Below, one piece after another: positions 8,961 to 17,833 of a stretch of DNA of 64,000 nucleotides. A model generated the notes under the pieces. It searched no databases. It saw nothing but the letters and a program-made list of their open reading frames with translations, and had not been told where the DNA came from. The stretch's first letter is position 1. Each line of letters starts with the position of its first letter. The position numbers and the translations under genes were made by a program. Source of the DNA: Saprospiraceae bacterium (GTDB taxonomy: Bacteria; Bacteroidota; Bacteroidia; Chitinophagales; Saprospiraceae); assembly GCA_016710585.1 (NCBI GenBank), contig JADJVN010000006.1:186001-250000 (forward strand), given 5' to 3'.

Positions 8961-10365
8961 TTCTTTTACACCGGAGCTTGATGTAACAGTCGTATTGACG
9001 GTAACGGATTGATTGGCATCTGGAGATTCTATCTTTTATGCCATCAGAACTAAAACTCACCTCAGCAATACTTGGACCAACTCTTTTGAACTCCAAATTA
9101 TTTGAATAGGTATTTCTTCTCGTATTAAACAAATTGATAAGTTCAGTTTTTGCAGCTTGAAATTGTGCATAAGTGTAAATTCGTTTTGTAGTCTCAGCCT
9201 TCACTGAAGAATCAATCAAATTATAATACACATTTAGTTTTGCATCCAATTTTGTCTTATCAAAATATTCATCAAACATCACTCTTGCATGTGCTAAATA
9301 TCTTTGACGCAACTCAGGTGTTTTCAAAAGCCTAGATGATAGGGGAAATTTTGTATCAGTTTCTTTATTAAAAATACTCCAACTTGCAGCCATGGAGCTC
9401 ATTACACTATTTCCATCATACTCAAGTGGAACTAATCTATTCGTTTCTTTATCAAAATAAACATAATAATCCATACCACCCTTATTGATATATCCATCAT
9501 CATCCCCAAACATGATCTCATGTGCAATGAACCATAAAGCTCTGTCTACATCCATGACCTTATTCAAAGTGTCATACATTCGATCAAGAGCAGGTTGATT
9601 TAATGCCTGTGCTGCGACCATAAGTCCGTTCCATGGGTTTTCCATTTTAGAATTTTTTAAGGTGTAATGTGGCTTGTACAAAGTCGTATCAGTACCTAAA
9701 AAATTAATTGAAGAAGTCCCAGCTCCAAATCCTCCAGGGCCACCCGCTCCAGAAGATCTTTCTGCACGCCATCTTGTACCATCGTTACTCAAGAACCATT
9801 CATTGATAAATTCTCCGTCTAAACCTTGAACCAATGAATACAATCCCCAATATTCCTTATTCACTGTAACTCTGGCAAAAGCTGCTTTTGCTGCTGGTAT
9901 GTGATGCCTATTGTGACTCAAGTAATTTACTTCCCTTAAAGAAGATGGATCTTCATAGGCATTGTTCAAATTAAAAGTTTCATATCCTTGATAGTCTTGA
10001 CCTTTCACCATACCATTCATTGTTATGTTAAGTGACTTCTTACCTGTTGGTGAGCGTGAATATGACGTCATCCCTTTATATCTTACCCCAACTGTATCAA
10101 ACTTTTTACCATCAATGACTAATGTTGCAATGATATCTTTTTTTGCAGAATACCCAGCAGCGAGTTGAGCCAAATAATCTGATTGTGAAAAAGTAAGATC
10201 AAAAGTATGTATCACAGATTCATCAAAAACATTTGAAGATTCAATATTTCCAGTGATTAATCTTTTATGATCATCTGAAAATCGCATATAAAATGGTAAA
10301 TTTTGAGCACTTGACTGACCACAAACTAATGTCACAGCTGCCACAAACAGAAATACATGTTTCAT
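8932..10365 (-). CDS. CotH-family (spore-coat-kinase-like) secreted protein, N-terminal part (frameshifted)
   Basis: A signal peptide (MKHVFLFVAAVTLVCGQSSAQ) precedes a CotH domain. Conserved blocks include 'GVRYKGMTSYSR', 'FNLNNAYEDPS.LRE', 'WGLYSLVQGLDGEFINEWF' and a metal-site-like 'DYYVYFDKETNRLVPLEYDGN'. CotH proteins are atypical protein kinases in spore formers; their role in Bacteroidota surface proteins is unknown. The frame runs out after the domain at a one-base insertion (9034-9037), and the last ~30 codons are out-of-frame translation. Restored length is about 776 aa. It begins 24 nt after the type B SprB-repeat gene with no own promoter seen, so it is probably the last gene of that operon. 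Confidence 0.85.
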   Translation of the reverse strand: MKHVFLFVAAVTLVCGQSSAQNLPFYMRFSDDHKRLITGNIESSNVFDESVIHTFDLTFSQSDYLAQLAAGYSAKKDIIATLVIDGKKFDTVGVRYKGMTSYSRSPTGKKSLNITMNGMVKGQDYQGYETFNLNNAYEDPSSLREVNYLSHNRHHIPAAKAAFARVTVNKEYWGLYSLVQGLDGEFINEWFLSNDGTRWRAERSSGAGGPGGFGAGTSSINFLGTDTTLYKPHYTLKNSKMENPWNGLMVAAQALNQPALDRMYDTLNKVMDVDRALWFIAHEIMFGDDDGYINKGGMDYYVYFDKETNRLVPLEYDGNSVMSSMAASWSIFNKETDTKFPLSSRLLKTPELRQRYLAHARVMFDEYFDKTKLDAKLNVYYNLIDSSVKAETTKRIYTYAQFQAAKTELINLFNTRRNTYSNNLEFKRVGPSIAEVSFSSDGIKDRISRCQSIRYRQYDCYIKLRCKRSEIILFHWI

Positions 10366-10389
10366 TTAAATAATTTTACTTTGAAATAC

Positions 10390-12729
10390 CTATCTTAATA
10401 AATTAATATCGCCACTTAACGAAATTTTATATCCATCGAGAAATACGACGTCAGCAACCCAAACATATGTCCCAGGTGTTGCAAATGCTCCTCTAAACAT
10501 TCCATTCCAACCGAGATTAGGATTGTTGGCCTCCAAAGACTTCGCTTCATAAACTAGTTCTCCCCATCTAGAAAATATTTTCATATTTTCCACCGTCTTT
10601 ATTTGTTTAGTCCCAAATAAATTGAAGAAATCATTGAGATTATCTCCATTTGGTGAAAAAACATTAGGAGGCCATACATCCCTCTTCTTAATAATTCTTA
10701 TAGCAAATTGAATAGAATCCTTGCAACCATCTTTAGATAATGCTAAGATACTATACTTTATATCTTGGATTGGTTTTGAAATATTTTCAGCACAATCATT
10801 ACAGTTTAAAAATAAATCTGGGTACCACAATATTGAATCTGGAACTCCAAAATATCTCAATGAAACATTCAATGAATCACCTAGATCTAAGACAACATCC
10901 TCAACATTTTCTATAGTAATATGTTCAGGATTTTTCAGTTCAATATTATAACTTGATTTACAATTATTACCATCAACAAAATCAACTTTATATAATCCTG
11001 CCAATAAATTCTTATAACTAGAAACTGTATCAAAAATAGAATTATTCACAGATATTAAAATTGGTGAAACCCCACCAGAAATTCCTGATAAATCAATTGA
11101 ACCTGAATTCAAAGTATCACAATTTGGATCCTTAGCTTTAAGTTTTACAATTAAAGGGGGAGGCTCACTTAAATTAAATTCAAATTCAAGTGGACAATTA
11201 TTCTTATCAGTCACTGTCACTTTATAATTTCCAGAATTCAAATTTGACAATGATGAATCTATCGAATTGTTATCCCATAAAAAATTATAAGGTTTAGTTC
11301 CTCCATCTATATGCAAATCGATTCTACCATCCATTCCTCCGAAACAAGAAATATTATATACTTTATAATTTGAAGTAGTGGATTGCAATCTTATTATTTC
11401 AGGCTGAACAATTCTTTCATTCAGTATTCTTGAATTTCCAAAATTATCAATAATGGTGATTGAATATTCACCAGCTGATAAATTATTCAAAATCACGCTA
11501 TCATTTAAATTTAAGATAGAGCCATTTGCAATTGCTATGGCTGGAAGCTTCATAACTTGATAGGTAAAAGGAGCCGTCCCTTGAGTAATTGAAAAACTTA
11601 AAGAGCCATTGCTGTCATTGTGACATTTTACATTCCCCGAAAAAGCTATTCCTTTTATATTACATTCTATAAAATTCAAATCAATTCTCACCACACTGTC
11701 ACAACCAAGAAAAGATTTATAGTTTTGAAGATATATTCCAGCTTGACTATATGTTGAATTCCCTATTGAAAGGGTATCTCCAATACAAGCTCTTTGTGCT
11801 ATATCTACAGTTGGAATTTTTTGATACTGCAAATCTATTTCTAAAGTGCTATCACAATCAAGAAAATTATTATATTTCAAAATATGCCTACCAGGACTGC
11901 ACAATAGCGTATCCTTTACACTGAAACATTCTCCTTCGCAAATCAATTTTTGAATAAAATGATAGCTGTGAGGATTAACTAAAATATTTATGCATTCTGG
12001 TGGAGCGATATCACAAGCATTAGATGCTTGTACACAAAGTTGATAAGTTCCAGGCAAACTATAATTTAAATTAATTGATTGACCAGTTCCTACTATTTTG
12101 GAATTTAACTTCCATTCATATTTTACAGCGCCGACAACATTTGAAACAGTATATGATGCATCATTAGCCTCACACACTACAATGGGCCCAGATATTGTCC
12201 CTGAATTTGCCAAGGGATTTACTTTAGTCGAACCAGTGATGACACTTACTTTATAATCACACATATCACCTCTATTCCCATCAATGACAAGGTAATAATG
12301 TTGCCCGACAATCAATCCACTCATACTCATCCGAAATGTTGTATTATTCCTTACATCTGTATTACAATCTGAAACACGCTTATAGTTTTTGCAATTAATA
12401 CCTTCATAAATACCAATCTCTAGACCATCACCATTTGAACAATTATTTACGAAGAGGTCAATAACAAGATTTGAAGTTCCTGCCATAAATCCAATCCATT
12501 GCCCATTATGCTTCTGTGTAGTACAGAAATCAGCTGGCAACTCACCAGGTACTGCACTGGTATTTCGGCCTGTAAATCCATTGATATCACAAATTAAACA
12601 AGCCTCAAGACAAGTGGGAGTCATTCTTTCTGGAGCTGTACAAATAGGTGGTAAAAATTGTGAATATACTGTATGAGAAAACCATAAAGCAAACAAAAAG
12701 ACTAATTTCGTCTTACTTTTACAATCCAA
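10390..12729 (-). CDS. Large T9SS type B (gliding-associated C-terminal domain) surface protein with SprB repeats
   Basis: About 779 aa. A signal peptide (KTKLVFLFALWFSHTVYSQ) is followed by a Cys-rich N-terminal module, a PKD/Ig-like segment, 'CxGDTL' type repeats and at least two SprB repeats ('PYNFLWDNNSIDSSLSNLNSG'). The C-terminus is 'WPPNVFSPNGDNLNDFF...IFSRWGELVYE...GWNG', the type B T9SS domain used for export without cleavable anchoring by the type A route. There is no ATG near the 5' end. TTG at 12727-12729 lies about 20 nt after a TAAATTTG element and is chosen; the TTG at 12751-12753 lies inside that element. Probably a surface adhesin or matrix protein; the exact ligand is unknown. 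Confidence 0.85.
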   Translation of the reverse strand: MDCKSKTKLVFLFALWFSHTVYSQFLPPICTAPERMTPTCLEACLICDINGFTGRNTSAVPGELPADFCTTQKHNGQWIGFMAGTSNLVIDLFVNNCSNGDGLEIGIYEGINCKNYKRVSDCNTDVRNNTTFRMSMSGLIVGQHYYLVIDGNRGDMCDYKVSVITGSTKVNPLANSGTISGPIVVCEANDASYTVSNVVGAVKYEWKLNSKIVGTGQSINLNYSLPGTYQLCVQASNACDIAPPECINILVNPHSYHFIQKLICEGECFSVKDTLLCSPGRHILKYNNFLDCDSTLEIDLQYQKIPTVDIAQRACIGDTLSIGNSTYSQAGIYLQNYKSFLGCDSVVRIDLNFIECNIKGIAFSGNVKCHNDSNGSLSFSITQGTAPFTYQVMKLPAIAIANGSILNLNDSVILNNLSAGEYSITIIDNFGNSRILNERIVQPEIIRLQSTTSNYKVYNISCFGGMDGRIDLHIDGGTKPYNFLWDNNSIDSSLSNLNSGNYKVTVTDKNNCPLEFEFNLSEPPPLIVKLKAKDPNCDTLNSGSIDLSGISGGVSPILISVNNSIFDTVSSYKNLLAGLYKVDFVDGNNCKSSYNIELKNPEHITIENVEDVVLDLGDSLNVSLRYFGVPDSILWYPDLFLNCNDCAENISKPIQDIKYSILALSKDGCKDSIQFAIRIIKKRDVWPPNVFSPNGDNLNDFFNLFGTKQIKTVENMKIFSRWGELVYEAKSLEANNPNLGWNGMFRGAFATPGTYVWVADVVFLDGYKISLSGDINLLR

Positions 12730-12750
12730 TAAAATACAGCAATTCGTTTT

Positions 12751-12758
12751 CAAATTTA
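12751..12758 (-). promoter_or_regulatory. -7 element (TAAATTTG) before the type B gene
   Basis: Exact TAnnTTTG match on the minus strand in the 39-nt gap between the Reeler-like gene and the type B gene. It may give the last two genes of the cluster their own transcript. Confidence 0.45.
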
Positions 12759-12768
12759 CTTAAATGGA

Positions 12769-13575
12769 TTATGGTAAATAAAATTTTATTGTCTTGATAT
12801 AATTTGAATTCTCTAGCTTATAATTCAAAAAATAAATTCCAGTGGTTTGATTGCTTAAATCCAGTATATTTTGATCTTTATTTATTGAATTTTTAATCTT
12901 AGATCCAGCAATATTGATCACTTCAATCCAACTAAAATCAGTTTGTTGAAATACAAGTTTTTTATCAACAATATTGAATTCGACTGACTTACTCGTTTCT
13001 TCAATATCAGTACTGCTTTTAAGTATTACGGTTCTAGAATTTTTTACAGCATTATCCCCAGAAGTACCGCCATCATTATTTGCACAAAGTGAAGCGAAAT
13101 AAAAAGTAATGGAATCACCCATTGTAAGAGTTGCTGGTGCCGTCCAATTAAACGTCCATGACACTGTATCTGTAAAGGTCTTTGCATTAGATTGCCTAAT
13201 GTATTCTCGCCCCACATTGGTAGCAATAGAAGTCCCTGTTACATTAGAAAATTTCCCAGCTTTCAAAAGATCATTCCCCAATGCAGTCATCTCAAATCCT
13301 GCTCTTTTTGCATTGCTTTTTTGAGTTAATGTGATTGTATAAAGTTTGCTAGGTTCTACAATACTTGGCAATCCTTTAATATCAACTGTACCCACAAAAG
13401 ATCCCCCATTATGGCAACCTGAAGCTTGACAGGTTGTCTCGCCTGGAGCCCCTGTACGAGATACTGGTGGATTCTTTGGATCATAAGTTGCATTAATTAA
13501 TGTAAAAAAAACAATAATCAACGCGATCATCAACTTAGTATCAACACATTTTTTAAGTTTACTTTGTACTATCAT
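12769..13575 (-). CDS. Reeler/choice-of-anchor-V-like secreted protein with T9SS type A domain
   Basis: 268 aa. A hydrophobic N-terminal export segment (residues ~16-29) is followed by 'PPVSRTGAPGETTCQASGCHNG'-like sequence: the two Cys and His form the start of a Reeler-like/choice-of-anchor-V domain common in Bacteroidota. The beta-sandwich continues to about residue 185. The C-terminal ~75 residues are a type A sorting domain ('GSKIKNSIN...LSNQTTGIYFLNYKL...IKTIKFYLP'). The ATG at 13573-13575 overlaps the end of the preceding lipoprotein gene by 17 nt, indicating translational coupling. The Cys-x4-Cys-His motif resembles a haem-binding CxxCH site but has the wrong spacing. Confidence 0.72.
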   Translation of the reverse strand: MIVQSKLKKCVDTKLMIALIIVFFTLINATYDPKNPPVSRTGAPGETTCQASGCHNGGSFVGTVDIKGLPSIVEPSKLYTITLTQKSNAKRAGFEMTALGNDLLKAGKFSNVTGTSIATNVGREYIRQSNAKTFTDTVSWTFNWTAPATLTMGDSITFYFASLCANNDGGTSGDNAVKNSRTVILKSSTDIEETSKSVEFNIVDKKLVFQQTDFSWIEVINIAGSKIKNSINKDQNILDLSNQTTGIYFLNYKLENSNYIKTIKFYLP

Positions 13576-14305
13576 AAATTATTTTGCATTTATCATCAAA
13601 AACAAGGCGTACACCACTTTCCAATTTCACATAGATGCTATTATTTACTCTCTTAAAAGCAACATCAACATCTATCCAACGGAACTCTTTTTTAATATAA
13701 TCTTTAATACAATCATCCAAAAATTTGATATAAACCAGTTTTCCTAACTCAGAAGGTATCAATTTATTTACTTGAGTTCTATTTATTCTTGGATTGGGAC
13801 ATTCTGTAAATTTTGTGTAATTATCTGTCACAGAAATTACAATATTCTTGTCAAGCAAAACACCCAAATCATTTCCTTTTTTAAATGCACTGACTACTCG
13901 CGATCCAGGGAATTTTTTCTCAATTTGCTCAAGCGTTCTCTGGTCAATAGTATTAATAGCTATTGGTTTACCATTTAGACACTTGCCTCTACCTATCAAT
14001 ACATTTGTAGTATCATTTAGGCTAGAGCCATTAAGGTTAAAATATAAATTATGACCACTGCTTAACTCAACTTGATAACCAAAAACTGACTTACTCAAAA
14101 TTTTAGCTTCGACAGGCAGCAAGGTTGCATCTATTTTTTCGATTAAGAAATACTTATTTAAATTTTCGGTAATTAAAATTTTATTTGGATCTTCATTAAT
14201 ATCAATTATAGCTGATTGATCTGCATTAAAGACTACCTCATCATTTCTACAAGAGAAAATTAAAACTATAAAAAATATAAAGTGATATACAAAATTCTTT
14301 TTCAT
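13559..14305 (-). CDS. Hypothetical lipoprotein (about 248 aa)
   Basis: The start MKKNFVYHFIFFIVLIFSC has a lipobox-like 'LIFSC', so this is a predicted lipoprotein. The rest is beta-rich with a repeated theme of short segments such as 'VELSSGHNLYFNLNG' and 'VKLESGVRLVFDDKC', perhaps two similar domains. No family is recognised. The ATG at 14303-14305 starts just after the stop of the beta-barrel protein, while a further ATG at 14320 would overlap it. Position in the sigma-factor cluster suggests that it works at the envelope with the T9SS-exported products. Confidence 0.6.
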   Translation of the reverse strand: MKKNFVYHFIFFIVLIFSCRNDEVVFNADQSAIIDINEDPNKILITENLNKYFLIEKIDATLLPVEAKILSKSVFGYQVELSSGHNLYFNLNGSSLNDTTNVLIGRGKCLNGKPIAINTIDQRTLEQIEKKFPGSRVVSAFKKGNDLGVLLDKNIVISVTDNYTKFTECPNPRINRTQVNKLIPSELGKLVYIKFLDDCIKDYIKKEFRWIDVDVAFKRVNNSIYVKLESGVRLVFDDKCKIIYDSTK

Positions 14306-14307
14306 AA

Positions 14308-14676
14308 TCAAAATTTCCATTGTAATGCACCCATCAACCCCAATTTTGTATTGGTATAAGTAATATTTAGTGATTTTTTATTGTCAATTAGAGATTGTTC
14401 AAACAATGGACTGATTCCAAATCTAAATCTAGATCCAAGATTATAATTAACGGTCATTTGTACTATAGCGTCTATTGAAAATTTGCTGCTTGGTGTTTCA
14501 GTTCTAACAAAAGTATTTCCCCTATCACAACGCAAAGATCTGTGATTGACTGAAACTTCATTCAAGTTGAATTTTTTGGACAATTCATAATAAAATCTCG
14601 AACCAACTCCTATCCCTAAATTCCAATTTCTTATATTAAATTCCTTTGTAATAAAAAGTGGAATAGACAAATTCAC
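14308..14676 (-). CDS. C-terminal beta-barrel part of the sigma-linked membrane protein (frameshifted from 14636-16006)
   Basis: This frame carries alternating beta-strand patterns ending in aromatic '...GLMGALQWKF', the classic last-strand signature of outer-membrane beta-barrels. It has no start of its own (a GTG at 14676 is an internal codon). Removing one base in the TTTGTTT stretch at 14684-14690 joins it to the upstream frame as '...LNVKANNSIVNLSIPLF'. Read together, this is one ~565-aa protein. Mutation or sequencing error cannot be told apart here. Confidence 0.75.
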   Translation of the reverse strand: MNLSIPLFITKEFNIRNWNLGIGVGSRFYYELSKKFNLNEVSVNHRSLRCDRGNTFVRTETPSSKFSIDAIVQMTVNYNLGSRFRFGISPLFEQSLIDNKKSLNITYTNTKLGLMGALQWKF

Positions 14677-16006
14677 AATTGAATTTGTTTGCCTTTACGT
14701 TCAATTCAAGTTTCTCTTGATCTTCTATTTTTGTGGCAGTGTCACTTACTGATCGAACGTCTAAAGAGATAGTACCACTCCCAGTATTATAATTATACTT
14801 AAAATCTTTTTCTATAGGTCTTTGCCCAGGCATTGGTGGTGGTGCAGCACCATCCCTAAATTTAAAATTAATCGTGTGAGATAAATCATAGCTAGTCTTT
14901 CTTAACTCTAGACCTGAGTTTAATTTATAATTTGATCCGATAGGCGTTGAAAGTTGATATCCTGCAAAAAAATTGGTACCGTAAATCGCATTGTCATTTA
15001 CAAAATTTCGTTTATCATCGATATGAGGAATTGGCCCAGAAAATTTTAATTTCGTTCTTGACAACAATACTCCAGTCACAAAACTATGTGTCAATTGAAC
15101 GCTGTTGTTCTGTTTTTTTATACCTGTTGAATTTAGACTTGGCATCAATAAATTTGATGGTAAAAACTTATCGCCCAGAATTAACTTTGCCTCAGTTAAA
15201 CTTAATTTATTGACTAGTAATTTCGAATCGCTTTCTGAAGGAATATTTACTTTAGGTGAAACAAATTCATGAGCTTGTTCAATGTCATTTACATTTGAAT
15301 GTAAGCTAGGATTATTATTTATATTTCCACCATTACTATCATGTACATTTGATTCAGTTGTATTGCCAGTATTGCCAATTTCTTTGCTTGCAATATTTAA
15401 TGTTTGAATTGCAACTTGATTTGTTGCTTGATGAGAACTAATCTTAGAATTAGATTTATTCTTGATATTCTGTACAGTATTTTGAATTTGTTTTGAACCA
15501 ACAGTTTGATGAGCAAAAGTATTACTATTTACAGGATTTGAATATTGAGATGAAACTTTCTTGTTGTCATTGATTTTCATTTCAGAAGGCAGAGTATGAT
15601 CTAATCTAATTTTTGCTTCTTCTGATACTTCATTTAGCTCATTAGATTTAATAGCATTTGAATTTTCACTATTTAAATTTGGAACTTCACTCTTTATTTC
15701 ATTTAATGCTGATTCTTGTTTTAACTTATTAATTGATTCTATTTTTTCAGTATATGCTTCGCTCCTTTCACTTAATTGGGCTTCTACATTTTTCCAATTA
15801 TAATAAAGAACGATGCTCAAGCCAGTAAGCAAAACAATAACACTTGAAAATATAATATTTTTAGCAGTCCATAGACTTGAACTTCCGCCCCCCTTATCAA
15901 CATTAGTCCAAATCTTTTCCCACTGATCTTCAGGAGGGGTTTTGGCGTATTTATCTAGGTTGTTTTTTAAAAAATTTTCTAAATTGTCGAATTTTTTCAT
16001 ACGCAT
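14636..16006 (-). CDS. Anti-sigma-type membrane protein with beta-barrel domain, N-terminal part (frameshifted)
   Basis: A cytoplasmic N-terminus (~45 aa, 'NLDKYAKTPPEDQWEKIW') is followed by a membrane helix at residues ~49-69, a long Asn/Ser/Gln-rich periplasmic linker, and the start of an outer-membrane-type barrel continued in 14308-14676. The ATG follows the sigma factor stop directly (TAAATG), so the two are translationally coupled. In Bacteroidota this order (ECF sigma, then a one-helix protein with a barrel domain) is frequent, and the N-terminal segment probably holds the sigma factor. The anti-sigma role is inferred from context; no zinc-type anti-sigma motif is visible. Confidence 0.72.
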   Translation of the reverse strand: MRMKKFDNLENFLKNNLDKYAKTPPEDQWEKIWTNVDKGGGSSSLWTAKNIIFSSVIVLLTGLSIVLYYNWKNVEAQLSERSEAYTEKIESINKLKQESALNEIKSEVPNLNSENSNAIKSNELNEVSEEAKIRLDHTLPSEMKINDNKKVSSQYSNPVNSNTFAHQTVGSKQIQNTVQNIKNKSNSKISSHQATNQVAIQTLNIASKEIGNTGNTTESNVHDSNGGNINNNPSLHSNVNDIEQAHEFVSPKVNIPSESDSKLLVNKLSLTEAKLILGDKFLPSNLLMPSLNSTGIKKQNNSVQLTHSFVTGVLLSRTKLKFSGPIPHIDDKRNFVNDNAIYGTNFFAGYQLSTPIGSNYKLNSGLELRKTSYDLSHTINFKFRDGAAPPPMPGQRPIEKDFKYNYNTGSGTISLDVRSVSDTATKIEDQEKLELNVKANKFNCEFVYSTFYYKGI

Positions 16007-16555
16007 TTAGTTTTTAATTAATGCAGATTCCACCATCAATTTCATCATCTTCTTTGCTCTCATCAATTGTGTTTTGGATGTACTTACGCTTATCCCCAAT
16101 TGATTTGCAATATCTACATGTGAATAATCCTCCATGATATAAAGATTCAATACAGTACGATATCCGGAAGGCAATTTTTGCATAAGATCGATCAATAGAT
16201 TTTGTCGATTTTCTGATATTTCAATGCTATCATCAAGTTCATCAGCATTGTCGTATTGTGAAAAATCATCTTCAAACACAAAACCACTTTTTCGTTTTTG
16301 CTTGAGAAAATGTAAAGATGTGTTCACAAATAATCTTCGCATCCAACCTTCAAAAGAACCTTCTCCTCTAAAAGAAGAAATATCTCTGAATACTTTAATG
16401 AATCCCTCTTGGAAAATATCATTTGCATCATGCTCAGATTCGGCATAGCGCAAACATACCCCATACATCTTGTCTTTAAACATAGAGTATAACTGCTTAC
16501 AGCATTTCTGATCTGCTGCTTTGCACCCTTCAATGATATGTTTAGCTACCTCCAA
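16007..16555 (-). CDS. ECF-type RNA polymerase sigma factor (sigma-70 family)
   Basis: Region 2 is clear ('YGVCLRYAESEHDANDIFQEGFIKVFRDI' spans the DivIFQ-type motif), as are the linker 'GSFEGWMRRLFVNTSLHFLK' and region 4 ('LPSGYRTVLNLYIMEDYSHVDIANQLGIS.STSK'). About 182 aa, normal for the family, if it starts at the TTG at 16553-16555. No ATG exists before region 2, and another in-frame TTG lies at 16639. It heads a minus-strand cluster of envelope and T9SS proteins that it probably controls. No TAnnTTTG element was found upstream, consistent with an alternative promoter, perhaps autoregulated. Confidence 0.85.
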   Translation of the reverse strand: MEVAKHIIEGCKAADQKCCKQLYSMFKDKMYGVCLRYAESEHDANDIFQEGFIKVFRDISSFRGEGSFEGWMRRLFVNTSLHFLKQKRKSGFVFEDDFSQYDNADELDDSIEISENRQNLLIDLMQKLPSGYRTVLNLYIMEDYSHVDIANQLGISVSTSKTQLMRAKKMMKLMVESALIKN

Positions 16556-16719
16556 AACTGAATTTCTATATAGAAGGTGAAGATAATGATAATTGGTTGC
16601 ATCATTTTCAATGAATGTCCAATATTTATTTTTAAGCAAATAGAGAAATATTTGATATATTAATATTAAATTAATAAAAATATATTACATATTGTTACTG
16701 TTATTATTACACATAATGG

Positions 16720-17814
16720 TTATATGTAATTTAATCTATCCAGCAAATTAATTTTTTCATGTTCCCAATGATAAGTTTGCGAAGCTGTGATACAATTGCT
16801 CTGTAACCGCTGATAATAATCAAAATTTTCAAGTTTTTCCACTGCCGCCACTAAGGTTTTGACTTCTAAATCGGCGACTAAAACTGAAACTTCAAATTCG
16901 GCGTTCAAGGCCTCATATTCTGGAAAGTTCATCTGGATTGAAGGCAATCCAGCCTGAATATAATCATAGCATTTATTTGCTCCTGAGTAATAGTAGTTTT
17001 TACTGTCTCCTGTGAGTAGATTGATGCCTATGGATGCCTGTAATGTCAATTTAAATAATTCATCTGGTGTCTGTCGATCAAAAAATATAATTTGCTTAGA
17101 CAGGCTTTCGCTTTGTACAGTTGATTCAAGTTGAGCTTTAATATCCCCATCACCGATTATCCACAATTTATACTGCGGAAGTGAATGCATGGTCTGGATC
17201 ATTTGCTCCAGACCTCTACCTTGATTGATCACACCTTGATAAATTATAATCTTATTATTGTCGAATGATTTTTTAATAGAATTTCTCAAAAAGGGAACAT
17301 TGCGAAGCAAAAAAAAATCACGCTTATATTTCCTCGTTAATTCGGCACAGAGTGTTTTACTCACTGAAAACCTCAGTTGTGTAAATGGAATACAAATCCT
17401 TTGAATAAAAGTCCATATTAATTGAATCAATTTTTTATTGTTTATTTCTGGGCTTTCTTCAAAGTATTCATGAGAATCATAGATAATTTTTTTCCTTTTG
17501 ATGAGTTTCGCTACAGTCCCTGCCAACAAAGTATCAGCATCACATGCATAAACAATATCCCATTGCCGTGACATTAAAATTAAAAATAAACGAAGATTAT
17601 ATTCAGCATAAAACAACCAAGATTTCTCAAAAAAACAAATTATCAATCTTGTCCTTTCACTTGCTTTTACACTCAATGTGGATTCAGATCTTTTGACCCT
17701 TCCAAAGATTAAAACATCATATCCTGCTTTACTGAGTGCGCCATCTATCCTTTGAACTCTTTGATCAAAAATGATATTAGACGTGGCTGTGATTATTATC
17801 TTTTTCTTGAACAT
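16720..17814 (-). CDS. Glycosyltransferase family 4-type (GT-B fold)
   Basis: 364 aa, with no signal peptide. The N-terminal Rossmann half starts with 'IIITATSNIIFDQRVQRI', and a 'YDSHEYFEE' segment is typical of GT4 enzymes acting on envelope glycans. The C-terminal half has 'IIYQGVINQGRGLEQMI', 'LWIIGDGD' and 'NKCYDYIQAGLPSIQMNFPEY', the nucleotide-sugar-binding E/D region of GT4. It probably adds sugars to a surface polysaccharide or to glycoprotein. It starts 19 nt after the M36 protease stop, so it may be co-transcribed with it. Donor and acceptor cannot be told. Confidence 0.8.
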   Translation of the reverse strand: MFKKKIIITATSNIIFDQRVQRIDGALSKAGYDVLIFGRVKRSESTLSVKASERTRLIICFFEKSWLFYAEYNLRLFLILMSRQWDIVYACDADTLLAGTVAKLIKRKKIIYDSHEYFEESPEINNKKLIQLIWTFIQRICIPFTQLRFSVSKTLCAELTRKYKRDFFLLRNVPFLRNSIKKSFDNNKIIIYQGVINQGRGLEQMIQTMHSLPQYKLWIIGDGDIKAQLESTVQSESLSKQIIFFDRQTPDELFKLTLQASIGINLLTGDSKNYYYSGANKCYDYIQAGLPSIQMNFPEYEALNAEFEVSVLVADLEVKTLVAAVEKLENFDYYQRLQSNCITASQTYHWEHEKINLLDRLNYI

Positions 17815-17833
17815 CTAAAAAATATCATGATCA

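Noticed and set aside
12769..13575. c-type cytochrome (Cys/His motif)
   Set aside because: The Cys-x4-Cys-His spacing does not fit CxxCH, and the surrounding fold resembles a Reeler-like sandwich.
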